Shown one piece after another: positions 51,804 through 60,035 of a DNA stretch of 64,000 nucleotides. The notes beneath the pieces were generated by a model. That model was given only the letters and a program-made list of their open reading frames with translations, was not told the origin of the DNA and did not search any database. The first letter of the stretch is position 1. Each line of letters begins with the position of its first letter. A program made the translations under genes and the position numbers. Source of the DNA: Haemophilus_D parainfluenzae_AD (GTDB lineage Bacteria; Pseudomonadota; Gammaproteobacteria; Enterobacterales; Pasteurellaceae); assembly GCF_001679325.1 (NCBI RefSeq), contig NZ_LZMX01000001.1; one strand, 5' to 3'.

Positions 51804-53603
51804 GTGCAAACGGTTAATGTCGATATTGCTATTGTTGGCGCTGGTGGTGGCGGTTTACGTGCCGCAATTGCAGCAGCAGAAGCAAACCCTAACTTAAAGA
51901 TCGCATTAGTTTCTAAGGTTTATCCTATGCGTAGCCATACGGTTGCAGCAGAAGGCGGTGCGGCCGCAGTAATTAAAGAGGAAGATTCCTACGATAAACA
52001 CTTCCACGATACCGTTGCTGGTGGTGACTGGTTATGTGAACAAGATGTGGTGGAATATTTCGTTGAACATTCTCCAGTGGAAATGACTCAACTTGAACGT
52101 TGGGGCTGCCCTTGGAGCCGTAAAGCCGATGGTGATGTAAACGTGCGTCGTTTCGGTGGGATGAAAATCGAACGTACTTGGTTCGCAGCAGATAAAACCG
52201 GTTTCCACTTATTACATACTCTTTTCCAAACATCCATTCAATATCCACAAATTCAACGCTTTGACGAGCACTTCGTTTTAGACATCTTAGTTGATGATGG
52301 TCATGCTCACGGTATGGTGGCGATGAATATGATGGAAGGTACACTTGTTCAAATCAACGCAAATGCGGTTGTGATTGCAACAGGCGGTGGCTGTCGTGCA
52401 TTTAAATTTAACACCAACGGCGGTATCGTAACAGGTGATGGCTTATCAATGGCATATCGTCACGGTGTTCCACTTCGTGATATGGAATTCGTCCAATACC
52501 ATCCAACTGGTTTACCAAATACTGGTATCTTAATGACTGAAGGTTGTCGTGGTGAAGGCGGTATCTTAGTGAATAAAAACGGCTACCGTTATTTACAAGA
52601 CTATGGTCTAGGCCCTGAAACCCCAATCGGTAAACCTGAAAACAAATATATGGAACTTGGTCCACGTGATAAAGTTTCACAAGCATTCTGGCAAGAATGG
52701 AAAAAAGGCAACACCTTAAAAACAGCAAAAGGTGTCGATGTGGTTCACCTTGACTTACGTCACTTAGGTGAAAAATATTTACATGAGCGTCTTCCATTCA
52801 TTTGTGAATTAGCCAGTGCTTATGAAGGTGTAAACCCAGTTAATGAACCAATCCCAGTTCGCCCGGTTGTTCACTACACCATGGGTGGTATTGAAGTGGA
52901 TTACAACAGCGAAACTCGCATTAAAGGTTTATTTGCTGTGGGTGAATGTGCATCTTCTGGTTTACATGGTGCAAACCGTTTAGGTTCTAACTCGCTTGCG
53001 GAATTAGTGGTTTTAGGCCGTGTTGCAGGTGAATATGCCGCACAACGTGCAGCAGAAGCTCAATCTACAAATCGTGCTGCAGTTGATGCACAAGCGCAAG
53101 ATGTTGTCGCTCGCCTTAAAGCGCTTTATGACCAAGAAGGTAATGAATCTTGGTCTGAAATTCGTGATGAAATGGGTACCGTAATGGAAGAAGGTTGTGG
53201 TATCTACCGTGACCAAGAAAGCATGCAAAAAGCAGTAGATAAAATTGCTGAGCTTAAAGAACGTTATAAACGTATTCGTGTTGCAGACCGTTCAAGCGTA
53301 TTCAATACCGATGTGCTTTACACTGTAGAATTAGGTTACATCCTTGATGTGGCACAATCTATTGCCAACTCTGCAATTGAACGTAAAGAGTCTCGTGGTG
53401 CACACCAACGCTTAGACTATACTGAACGTGATGATGTGAATTATTTAAAACACACCCTTGCTTACTACAATGGCGATGATGCACCGCGTATTGAATACAG
53501 CCCGGTGAAAATCACTAAATCTCAACCAGCAAAACGTGTTTATGGTGCTGAAGCAGAAGCGGCAGAAGCGGCTGCGAAAGCTAAGGAGCAAGCAAATGGC
53601 TAA
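51804..53603 (+). CDS. frdA: Fumarate reductase flavoprotein subunit
   Basis: 599 aa starting at GTG (51804-51806), six bases after a GGAGG ribosome-binding site. E. coli frdA also uses GTG as far as I recall. The TTG at 51792 lies before that site and is unlikely. It reduces fumarate to succinate in anaerobic respiration. FAD-binding IVGAGGGGLRAAIAA, covalent-FAD His in RSHTVAAEGGAAA, active-site HPTGLPNTGILMTEGCRGEGG, and GLFAVGECASSGLHGANRLGSNSLAELVVLGR are all present. First gene of frdABCD, overlapping frdB by 8 bases. An Ala-rich C-terminal tail ends the protein. Confidence 0.97.
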   Translation: MQTVNVDIAIVGAGGGGLRAAIAAAEANPNLKIALVSKVYPMRSHTVAAEGGAAAVIKEEDSYDKHFHDTVAGGDWLCEQDVVEYFVEHSPVEMTQLERWGCPWSRKADGDVNVRRFGGMKIERTWFAADKTGFHLLHTLFQTSIQYPQIQRFDEHFVLDILVDDGHAHGMVAMNMMEGTLVQINANAVVIATGGGCRAFKFNTNGGIVTGDGLSMAYRHGVPLRDMEFVQYHPTGLPNTGILMTEGCRGEGGILVNKNGYRYLQDYGLGPETPIGKPENKYMELGPRDKVSQAFWQEWKKGNTLKTAKGVDVVHLDLRHLGEKYLHERLPFICELASAYEGVNPVNEPIPVRPVVHYTMGGIEVDYNSETRIKGLFAVGECASSGLHGANRLGSNSLAELVVLGRVAGEYAAQRAAEAQSTNRAAVDAQAQDVVARLKALYDQEGNESWSEIRDEMGTVMEEGCGIYRDQESMQKAVDKIAELKERYKRIRVADRSSVFNTDVLYTVELGYILDVAQSIANSAIERKESRGAHQRLDYTERDDVNYLKHTLAYYNGDDAPRIEYSPVKITKSQPAKRVYGAEAEAAEAAAKAKEQANG

Positions 53604-54366
53604 TTCACCAGTAATGACTGTAGAAGTATTACGCTACAACCCAGAAAATGATCAAGAGCCACATTTAAGCTCTTATCAAGTACCTTATGATAACCAAACT
53701 TCTCTTTTAGATGCGTTAGGTTACATTAAAGATAAACTTGAACCGTCTCTTTCTTATCGCTGGTCTTGCCGTATGGCGATCTGCGGTTCTTGTGGGATGA
53801 TGGTGAATAACAAACCTAAATTGGCTTGTAAGACATTCTTACGTGATTACAGCGGCCATATGCGTATTGAACCATTAGCAAACTTCCCTATTGAACGCGA
53901 CTTAGTGGTTGATTTAAGCCACTTTATAGAAAGTTTAGAGGCAATTAAACCTTATATTATTGGTAACGAAGCACCAGCATTAGATGGTAAACCACATCCA
54001 TCAAAAGAATTGCAAGTAAGCCGTACTAAACAAACGCCGGCACAACTTGAAAAATATCGTCAATTCTCAATGTGTATCAACTGTGGTTTATGCTATGCGG
54101 CTTGTCCACAATTTGGTTTAAACCCTGAATTCTTAGGCCCTGCAGCGATTACAATGGCACACCGTTACAACCTTGATAACCGTGATCATGGTAAGGCACA
54201 ACGTATGCCATTATTAAATGGTAAAAACGGTGTTTGGAGCTGTACTTTCGTTGGTTATTGTTCTGAAGTGTGTCCAAAACACGTGGATCCAGCTTCTGCG
54301 ATCAACCAAGGCAAAGTGGAAAGTGCCAAAGATTATGTTATCTCAATGCTAAAACCAAAAGGCTAA
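53596..54366 (+). CDS. frdB: Fumarate reductase iron-sulfur subunit
   Basis: 256 aa from the ATG at 53596, with AAGGAG in front and 8-base overlap with frdA. An upstream in-frame extension lies wholly within frdA. Three clusters are visible: 2Fe-2S in SCRMAICGSCGMMVNNKPKLAC, 4Fe-4S in CINCGLCYAACP, and the third in CTFVGYCSEVCPKHV. It transfers electrons from the quinol site in FrdCD to FrdA. Confidence 0.97.
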   Translation: MANSPVMTVEVLRYNPENDQEPHLSSYQVPYDNQTSLLDALGYIKDKLEPSLSYRWSCRMAICGSCGMMVNNKPKLACKTFLRDYSGHMRIEPLANFPIERDLVVDLSHFIESLEAIKPYIIGNEAPALDGKPHPSKELQVSRTKQTPAQLEKYRQFSMCINCGLCYAACPQFGLNPEFLGPAAITMAHRYNLDNRDHGKAQRMPLLNGKNGVWSCTFVGYCSEVCPKHVDPASAINQGKVESAKDYVISMLKPKG

Positions 54367-54376
54367 GGGGAAGAAT

Positions 54377-54787
54377 ATGTCAGTAACAATAAGTAAACGC
54401 AAAAAATATGTTCGCCCAATGACGGCTACTTGGTGGCAAAAATTGGATTTCTACAAAGCATATATGGTACGTGAAGCAACCTCTATCTTTGCTGTATGGT
54501 TCTGTATCGTATTGCTTTACGGTGTACTTTGCCTTGCAAGCAATCCTGTACCAGGCTTAGGTATTATTGATTTCATTGGCTTCTTAAGAAATCCAATTGT
54601 GGTGTTCTTAAATATCATCACATTAATTGCGACCTTATATCACACAGCAACTTATTTCGTGATGACACCAAAAGTGATGAACATCATTGTTAAAAATGAA
54701 CGCTTACCACATCACTTGTTAAGAAATGCACTTTGGGCAGTGACGGCAGTGATTAGTGTTATCGCATTAATTTTAGTTTATATGTAG
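54377..54787 (+). CDS. frdC: Fumarate reductase membrane anchor subunit C
   Basis: 136 aa. Three transmembrane helices (SIFAVWFCIVLLYGVLCLA, NPIVVFLNIITLIATLYHTATYF, AVTAVISVIALILVYM). The N-terminal KRKKYVRPMTATWWQKLDFYKAYMVREATS is highly conserved and includes a quinone-site region. It starts 10 bp after frdB and has an AGGGGAAG ribosome-binding site. Confidence 0.95.
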   Translation: MSVTISKRKKYVRPMTATWWQKLDFYKAYMVREATSIFAVWFCIVLLYGVLCLASNPVPGLGIIDFIGFLRNPIVVFLNIITLIATLYHTATYFVMTPKVMNIIVKNERLPHHLLRNALWAVTAVISVIALILVYM

Positions 54788-54798
54788 GGAGAGAAAAA

Positions 54799-55143
54799 AT
54801 GGTCGATCAAAATCCAAAACGCTCTGGTGAACCGCCAGTATGGTTGATGTTTGGTGCTGGCGGGACTGTCAGTGCGATTTTCTTCCCTGTTGTGATCTTA
54901 ATCCTTGGTTTATTGTTACCATTCGGATTAATTGATCCACATAACTTAATTACATTCGCTTATTCTTGGATCGGAAAACTAGTTATCTTAGTTTTAACAA
55001 TTTTCCCTATGTGGTGTGGTTTACACCGTATCCATCACGCGATGCACGATCTTAAAATCCATGTACCAGCAGGCGGATTTATCTTTTACGGCTTAGCCAT
55101 GATTTACACAATCTGGGTGTTATTTGCTGTATTAGGTTTGTAA
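54799..55143 (+). CDS. frdD: Fumarate reductase membrane anchor subunit D
   Basis: 114 aa with three hydrophobic helices. PKRSGEPPVWLMFGAGGTVSAIFFPVVILILGLLLPFG and HRIHHAMHDLKIHVP (conserved His-rich loop) match FrdD. It lies 11 bp after frdC and ends the operon, followed by an uptake-signal terminator. Confidence 0.95.
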   Translation: MVDQNPKRSGEPPVWLMFGAGGTVSAIFFPVVILILGLLLPFGLIDPHNLITFAYSWIGKLVILVLTIFPMWCGLHRIHHAMHDLKIHVPAGGFIFYGLAMIYTIWVLFAVLGL

Positions 55144-55166
55144 TTTAAAACACTAAATGGATAAAT

Positions 55167-55200
55167 AAAAGTGCGGTCAAAAATGACCGCACTTTTTTAT
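55167..55200 (+). terminator. frd operon terminator (inverted uptake signals)
   Basis: AAAAGTGCGGTCA and TGACCGCACTTTTTT face each other with loop AAAAA after frdD. Confidence 0.85.
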
Positions 55201-55241
55201 TCTCAACGAATAACCCAAATATTTTCTTAATCCAGAAAAAC

Positions 55242-55271
55242 AAAAAACCCGACATAACGTCGGGTTTTCTT
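55242..55271 (-). terminator. rpsF-rplI operon terminator
   Basis: AACCCGAC and GTCGGGTT form a perfect 8-bp stem (55246-55253, 55259-55266). On the minus strand it is followed by TTTTTTG. Confidence 0.85.
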
Positions 55272-55290
55272 TTATCAAAAAATTTGATAA

Positions 55291-55740
55291 TTATTCTGCA
55301 ACAACGATAACATCTAATGTTGCAAATACTTCGCCATGAAGTTGGAAACGAACGTCGTGGTCACCAAGAGTACGGATTGGACCGTTTGGTAAACGAACTT
55401 CGCTTTTCGCAATTTCAACGCCTGCTGCAGTTACTGCTTCTGCTACATCACGAGTAGTGATTGCGCCGAATAAACGACCTTCTTCACCAGCTTTAGATGC
55501 GATAGTTACAGAACCTAATGCAGTCACTTGTGCTGCACGAGCTTGAGCTGCTGCTAAACTTGCTGCTGCCGCTGCTTCTAACTCTGCACGACGTGCTTCA
55601 AAGTGTTCAATGTTAGCTTTAGTTGCCATAACTGCTTTACCTTGTGGGATTAAGAAGTTACGAGCGAAACCAGATTTAACATTAACTTGATCACCTACGT
55701 TACCTAGGTGAACGATTTTATCTAAAAGAATTACTTGCAT
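55291..55740 (-). CDS. rplI: 50S ribosomal protein L9
   Basis: 149 aa. MQVILLDKIVHLGNVGDQVNVKSGFARNFLIPQGKA is the conserved rRNA-binding N-domain. A long Ala-rich central helix (FEARRAELEAAAAASLAAAQARAA) joins the C-domain (RLFGAITTRDVAEAV, PNGPIRTLGDHDVRFQLH). It is the last gene of the rpsF-priB-rpsR-rplI operon, 14 bp after rpsR. Confidence 0.97.
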   Translation of the reverse strand: MQVILLDKIVHLGNVGDQVNVKSGFARNFLIPQGKAVMATKANIEHFEARRAELEAAAAASLAAAQARAAQVTALGSVTIASKAGEEGRLFGAITTRDVAEAVTAAGVEIAKSEVRLPNGPIRTLGDHDVRFQLHGEVFATLDVIVVAE

Positions 55741-55754
55741 TTCCTAACTCCTTC

Positions 55755-55985
55755 TTAATTGTGATGAGAATCAGAGTAAGGTAATAACGCTAAATAACGA
55801 GCGCGTTTGATTGCGCGTGCTAATTGGCGTTGGTACTTCGCACGAGTACCGGTAATGCGGCTTGGTACAATTTTGCCGCTTTCAGAAATGTAGTTCTTTA
55901 ATGTAGCGATATCTTTGTAATCGATTTCAACAACATTTTCCGCTGTGAAACGGCAGAACTTACGACGACGGAAATAACGTGCCAT
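55755..55985 (-). CDS. rpsR: 30S ribosomal protein S18
   Basis: 76 aa. MARYFRRRKFCRFTAENVVEIDYKDIATLKNY..RITGTRAKYQRQLARAIKRARYLALLPY is nearly identical to the E. coli protein. It forms a heterodimer with S6 in the 30S platform. It lies 11 bp after priB in the operon. Confidence 0.98.
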   Translation of the reverse strand: MARYFRRRKFCRFTAENVVEIDYKDIATLKNYISESGKIVPSRITGTRAKYQRQLARAIKRARYLALLPYSDSHHN

Positions 55986-55996
55986 TTGGCTGTCTC

Positions 55997-56323
55997 CTAA
56001 TCTATAAATTCGATTTGCTCGGCATGCAATACTAACTGCGTTAAACCATTTGAGGTTTTATGTGAAGTAATAAACCCCACCACAAGAAGTTTACTGCCGA
56101 CCGTAATGCTTTGAGTTTTTTCTATTAACTGATTGCCACTGACTTGAACTGGCATCTTTAACCACGCTTGGCGTGATAAACCACTTTCGACTTGTTCGGA
56201 ACGATGTTCCAGCCAAAATTGGCAATGCGCAATCCCGTTAGGGCTTTTGCTTCGCTTGGGTAATTGACACACTGTGCCGATTAACGAGAAGCGATTATCA
56301 AGTTTTGAATTACTCTTCAGCAT
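55997..56323 (-). CDS. priB: Primosomal replication protein N
   Basis: 108 aa from the ATG at 56321-56323, chosen because MLKSNSKLDNRFSLIGTV matches the Haemophilus PriB start as I remember it. A start seven residues earlier (56344) is possible but lies inside rpsF. It is an OB-fold single-strand-binding protein that helps restart replication forks with PriA and DnaT. GTVCQLPKRSKSPNGIAHCQFWLEHRSEQVESGLSRQAWLKMPVQVSG and VLHAEQIEFID are family-typical. It overlaps the rpsF 3' end by 14 bases. Confidence 0.93.
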   Translation of the reverse strand: MLKSNSKLDNRFSLIGTVCQLPKRSKSPNGIAHCQFWLEHRSEQVESGLSRQAWLKMPVQVSGNQLIEKTQSITVGSKLLVVGFITSHKTSNGLTQLVLHAEQIEFID

Positions 56324-56687
56324 CCTCAAAATCGTTGTTTTCAACTTCAGCTAAAGGTTTACGTTCTTCTTTAGCCGCTTTCATTGGGGACGCTTCGGTT
56401 ACGGCGTGCTTAGTATGGATAACAAGACTGCGTAATACAGCATCGTTATAACGGAAAGTCGTTTCTAGCTCGTCGATGACTTGTTGAGGCGCTTCTACAT
56501 TCATAAGCACGTAGTGTGCTTTGTGTAATTTGTTAATTGGGTACGCTAATTGACGACGACCCCAATCTTCTAGGCGATGAACTTGACCACCAGCTTCTTT
56601 AACAGAACCTGTGTAACGTTCGATCATACCTGGTACTTGCTCGCTTTGGTCCGGATGAACCATGAACACGATTTCGTAGTGACGCAT
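56310..56687 (-). CDS. rpsF: 30S ribosomal protein S6
   Basis: 125 aa. MRHYEIVFMVHPDQSEQVPGMIERYTGSVKEAGG and GRRQLAYPINKLHKAHYVLMNVE are standard S6 segments. The C-terminal tail is acidic (ENNDFEDAEE), as in species whose S6 is glutamylated by RimK. First gene of its operon. A hairpin in its leader (56711-56746) may mediate feedback by S6-S18. Confidence 0.97.
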   Translation of the reverse strand: MRHYEIVFMVHPDQSEQVPGMIERYTGSVKEAGGQVHRLEDWGRRQLAYPINKLHKAHYVLMNVEAPQQVIDELETTFRYNDAVLRSLVIHTKHAVTEASPMKAAKEERKPLAEVENNDFEDAEE

Positions 56688-56710
56688 TACTGCTCCTTAC
56701 GGGTTAATCA

Positions 56711-56746
56711 GCCTTTGACGTAGATTAGCCACCAATCTGCAAAGGC
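56711..56746 (-). promoter_or_regulatory. rpsF leader hairpin (possible S6-S18 regulatory element)
   Basis: The minus-strand leader folds as GCCTTTG (outer)..AGATT..AATCT (inner)..CAAAGGC, a two-tier stem about 25-60 nt before the rpsF ATG. S6:S18 feedback elements upstream of rpsF are described in many bacteria. The identity here is inferred from position and pairing. Confidence 0.5.
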
Positions 56747-56781
56747 AAGGAACGAAAAAATGAACGTGGCTAAGGGCGCTG

Positions 56782-56809
56782 ATTATACAGATTTTTTTCC
56801 AGACTTCAA
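56782..56809 (-). promoter_or_regulatory. rpsF operon promoter
   Basis: On the minus strand TTGAAG, a 16-bp spacer and perfect TATAAT are followed by a GC-rich discriminator (CAGCGC), as is common for ribosomal-protein promoters. Confidence 0.7.
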
Positions 56810-56831
56810 ATAATTTGTACGCTTTTCAAAC

Positions 56832-56861
56832 AAAAAAGCCGATATCAACATATCGGCTTTT
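56832..56861 (-). terminator. infA terminator
   Basis: AAAGCCGATA (56836-56845) and TATCGGCTTT (56851-56860) form a 10-bp stem. On the minus strand it is followed by a T run. Confidence 0.85.
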
Positions 56862-56876
56862 CTTTTCATTTCTAAA

Positions 56877-57095
56877 TTAACGGCTACGGAAAATGATACG
56901 ACCTTTGCTTAAGTCATAAGGCGTCATTTCTACTGTTACTTTATCGCCCGTTAAGATACGAATATAGTTTTTACGCATTTTGCCAGAAATATGTGCAGTC
57001 ACCACGTGGCCATTTTCTAACTCAACGCGGAACATGGTATTCGGTAAGGTTTCCAAAATTGTGCCTTGCATTTCAATGCAATCTTCTTTTGCCAT
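56877..57095 (-). CDS. infA: Translation initiation factor IF-1
   Basis: 72 aa, the exact usual length. [67 protein letters not shown] is a complete S1-type OB fold. The first segment of IF-1 normally precedes LPS or ksgA-linked genes in Haemophilus, and here too the LOS region starts just upstream. Confidence 0.98.
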
Positions 57096-57424
57096 TTTAT
57101 CCTCTAAAATAATGATTTTTTTGACCGCACTTTTTGCGGCTATAAATGAAAAACGGGCGAATTATAGCCGTTTTTAATGTTAGACGAAAGATTAAAATGG
57201 TATTTTGTTGAAATGCACATTATTTTTTTAATAATTCGATTATAATGTTCCACTAAAATCGATTAGGTAAAGAATTTAATTTAGCATATGAGACCAATAA
57301 GATGTAGCCTTATGCGGTATCACCTTTCCCAAGGTGGCCCCCCTATCTAAAAAGCTAAAGCAAACTTTACTCAGATTTTCGTCAATTTGTATGTAAACCA
57401 ATGACTTCAACCCAAGGGTTATTT
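57096..57424. other. Non-coding stretch between infA and the LOS glycosyltransferase genes
   Basis: Contains an uptake signal close to infA, two -10-like TATAAT hexamers (57161-57166 on the minus strand for infA, 57241-57246 on the plus strand towards the glycosyltransferases), and a hairpin CACCTT-TCCC-AAGGTG at 57321-57336 followed by a run of C. There are no tetranucleotide repeats and no additional gene. Confidence 0.5.
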
Positions 57425-58102
57425 ATGGCTATACCTAAAATAATTGTAATTAGTTTAAAACATTCAACAAGAAGAGAAAATATTGCTAAGCGCCTTTCTG
57501 GTTTGGGGTTAGACTTTACTTTTTTTGATGCGACAGATGGGAAAAAACTTCCTGCTTCCGTATTAGAATCTGTCGATTATGATTTCTATCCGAAACATTA
57601 TTTATCACCTAAGCCCTTAACGCTCGGTGAAATTGGCTGTGCAATAAGCCATATTAAAGTTTATGAGCACATGGTAGAAAACAATATTGAAAGTGCCATT
57701 ATTCTTGAAGATGATGCGATCGTTTCACAGCACTTTAAGGAAATTGTTGAAGATACGCTCAATAAAATTAATAAAAATCATGAGTTGATCTTTTTTGATC
57801 ACGGAAAGGTTAAATCCCATTTCTTTAAAAAACGGATTATGGAAGGATATAGACTTGCACATTACAAGGCACCTTCAAAAAATTCAAAAAGATGTATTAT
57901 CTATGCAACCGCTTATTTAATTACACTATCGGGCGCTAAAAAATTACTTAACTACGCTTATCCAATAAGACTGCCTGCTGATTATCTGACGGGATTAATC
58001 CAAAAAACACGCGTTGATGCCTATGGCATTGAACCACCATGTGTATTTAGAGGATTAAACAGTGATTCAGAAATAGACAAAATTGAGCATCGATATGAAT
58101 AA
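57425..58102 (+). CDS. Glycosyltransferase family 25 (LOS outer-core, Lex2B-like position)
   Basis: 225 aa from the ATG at 57425, which has AAGGG seven bases upstream. An in-frame ATG eight codons earlier is less well placed. GT25 pattern: KIIVISLKHSTRRENIAKRL start, FFDATDGK, LGEIGCAISHIKVYEHMVENN, and the acidic metal/nucleotide site ILEDDAIV. It is predicted to add a hexose (commonly galactose or glucose) to lipooligosaccharide. It lies between infA and ksgA, where H. influenzae keeps lex2A/lex2B, but no GCAA repeats or lex2A homologue are present. It overlaps the next gene by 8 bases. Confidence 0.8.
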   Translation: MAIPKIIVISLKHSTRRENIAKRLSGLGLDFTFFDATDGKKLPASVLESVDYDFYPKHYLSPKPLTLGEIGCAISHIKVYEHMVENNIESAIILEDDAIVSQHFKEIVEDTLNKINKNHELIFFDHGKVKSHFFKKRIMEGYRLAHYKAPSKNSKRCIIYATAYLITLSGAKKLLNYAYPIRLPADYLTGLIQKTRVDAYGIEPPCVFRGLNSDSEIDKIEHRYE

Positions 58103-59126
58103 GCTAAAGGCCCTAAGATTAAAAATAGGGAAATGGATACTTGATAAATCCTCAAGATCCAACAATCCCCAAAGTTTAGAACATCCTAATAGTTTCTTAT
58201 TTTTGCGACAAGATGGGAAAATTGGCGACTATATCGTGAGTTCTTTTGTTTTTCGGGAAATAAAGAAATTTAACCCCTTGATAAAGATTGGTGTCATCTG
58301 CACGAAACAGAACGCTTATCTGTTTCAAAGAAACCATAACATTGATGAGATTTATCTTGTAAAGAAAAGAAACATTCTCGACTACATCAAGACGGCACTG
58401 TTTATTCGAAAAGAAAGATACGATGTTGTCATTGATCCAACTCTTGTACTTAGAAACCGAGACTTGTTGCTATTGAGAATACTCAATGCCCGTAATTATA
58501 TCGGCTATAGAAAAGCAGATTATAATATTTTTAATATAAATATTACTAAAGACGGCCATTTTTCAGAAATTTACAAAGAGGCTTTAGCTCAATCAAATAT
58601 CAGTCTAAGTGATGATCGCTATGACATTCCACAAGATGACTTAATTAAAGAAGAAATTCTTCAGTTTATTACGGACAACAAGTTAAATAACTTTATTACC
58701 TTTAACTTCTATGGAAATGGCAAAGATAGAAAGTTTGATGACACTCACATTGTAGATTATTTAACATATATTAGAAACTCTCATAAACATCAGCTAGTCT
58801 TACTTGCAACGCCTAATACTTATGAGCATTTAAGTAGAATTACTAATCAATTTAATGATGTATTTGTTTATCCAAATCCTCACACAACGATCTATCATAC
58901 CATTGAGTTGATTAGAAACTGTGCCCTACTTATTTCGGTTGATACATCAACGATTCATATTGCTTCGGGGTTAAATAAACCTATGATTTGTTTTTACTCG
59001 CAAGACAAAGAAAATTTTACACATTGGCATCCAAATTCTAAGAATGCATGCCATATTCTTCATTACCATGATAATGTTAATGAGATCTCCCCGAAAGAAA
59101 TAAAACCAGAGTGGCTAGATATTTAA
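58095..59126 (+). CDS. Glycosyltransferase family 9 (heptosyltransferase-like)
   Basis: 343 aa from the ATG at 58095, overlapping the GT25 stop by 8 bases. A TTG-initiated form four residues longer is less likely. The N-terminal motif SFLFLRQDGKIGDYIVSS corresponds to the heptosyltransferase RxDxIGD loop, and the C-terminal half has the nucleotide-sugar signature LLISVDTSTIHIASGLNKPMICFYS. The central VIDPTLVLRNRDLLLLRIL and GYRKADYN fit the family. It is probably an LOS heptose or hexose transferase. The lineage-specific acceptor is unknown. Codon and base usage is more AT-rich than ksgA downstream, suggesting variable origin. Confidence 0.75.
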   Translation: MNKLKALRLKIGKWILDKSSRSNNPQSLEHPNSFLFLRQDGKIGDYIVSSFVFREIKKFNPLIKIGVICTKQNAYLFQRNHNIDEIYLVKKRNILDYIKTALFIRKERYDVVIDPTLVLRNRDLLLLRILNARNYIGYRKADYNIFNINITKDGHFSEIYKEALAQSNISLSDDRYDIPQDDLIKEEILQFITDNKLNNFITFNFYGNGKDRKFDDTHIVDYLTYIRNSHKHQLVLLATPNTYEHLSRITNQFNDVFVYPNPHTTIYHTIELIRNCALLISVDTSTIHIASGLNKPMICFYSQDKENFTHWHPNSKNACHILHYHDNVNEISPKEIKPEWLDI

Positions 59127-59167
59127 AGATACAAACCACAAACTAGATCATTTATTAGACTATTTTT

Positions 59168-60034
59168 ATGAACTCAAAAAAACACTTAGGCCATACAGCC
59201 CGTAAACGCTTTGGGCAAAACTTTTTACACGACACCTCTGTAATTCAAGGGATTGTGGCAGCGATTCACCCGCAACCGGATCAATTCTTGGTAGAAATTG
59301 GCCCTGGGCTTGGTGCATTAACAGAGCCTGTTGGTGAGCTTGTCGCTCATCTTACCGTGGTTGAACTTGACCGAGACCTTGCAGAGCGTTTACGTCATCA
59401 TCCATTTTTACATCAAAAACTGACCGTTATTGAAACGGATGCAATGCAATTTGATTTCGGCGAGCTTTATAAAAAAGAAAATTTAGCAGAAAAAGGCCAG
59501 AAATTACGTGTTTTTGGTAACTTACCTTACAACATTTCCACACCATTAATGTTCCACTTGTTTAAGTATCATGATGTGATTCAAGACATGCACTTCATGC
59601 TACAAAAAGAAGTGGTAAAACGCTTATGCGCAGGCCCAAATAGCAAAGCTTACGGGCGTTTAACCATTATGGCGCAATATTTCTGCCAAGTGATGCCTGT
59701 ACTTGAAGTGCCACCTTCGGCCTTCAAACCTGCACCGAAAGTAGATTCAGCAGTTGTTCGTTTAATTCCGCATAAAGAATTACCGCACCCTGTAAAAGAT
59801 TTATATTGGTTGAACCGTGTTTGTTCTCAAGCTTTCAACCAACGCCGTAAAACACTGCGAAATGCGCTTTCAACATTATTTTCACCTGAAAATCTGACCG
59901 CGCTTGGTATTGATTTAAATGCACGCGCAGAAAATTTGGCTATCGCAGATTATGCGCGCTTAGCAAACTGGTTGGCAGACAATCCACCAGCTGATTTAGA
60001 TGGAGATAAATTTTTAGAGTTAAGTGAAGACTAA
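59168..60034 (+). CDS. rsmA: 16S rRNA dimethyladenosine transferase
   Basis: 288 aa. SAM-dependent dimethylation of two adenosines at the 3' end of 16S rRNA (ksgA). RKRFGQNFLHDTSVI is the KsgA N-terminal signature, VEIGPGLGALTEPV the SAM motif I, VVELDRDLAERL motif II, VFGNLPYNISTPLMF the catalytic NLPY, and KPAPKVDSAVVRL the C-terminal block. It is sandwiched between LOS genes and ends 2 bp before the next start codon. No apaG lies nearby. Confidence 0.97.
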   Translation: MNSKKHLGHTARKRFGQNFLHDTSVIQGIVAAIHPQPDQFLVEIGPGLGALTEPVGELVAHLTVVELDRDLAERLRHHPFLHQKLTVIETDAMQFDFGELYKKENLAEKGQKLRVFGNLPYNISTPLMFHLFKYHDVIQDMHFMLQKEVVKRLCAGPNSKAYGRLTIMAQYFCQVMPVLEVPPSAFKPAPKVDSAVVRLIPHKELPHPVKDLYWLNRVCSQAFNQRRKTLRNALSTLFSPENLTALGIDLNARAENLAIADYARLANWLADNPPADLDGDKFLELSED

Positions 60035-60035
60035 T

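Noticed and set aside
57301..57345. Resemblance of CCTTATGCGGTATCACC and nearby C run to the complement of the 16S rRNA V2 region
   Set aside because: Only scattered conserved words match and no surrounding rRNA sequence is present; more likely a coincidental GC-rich hairpin.
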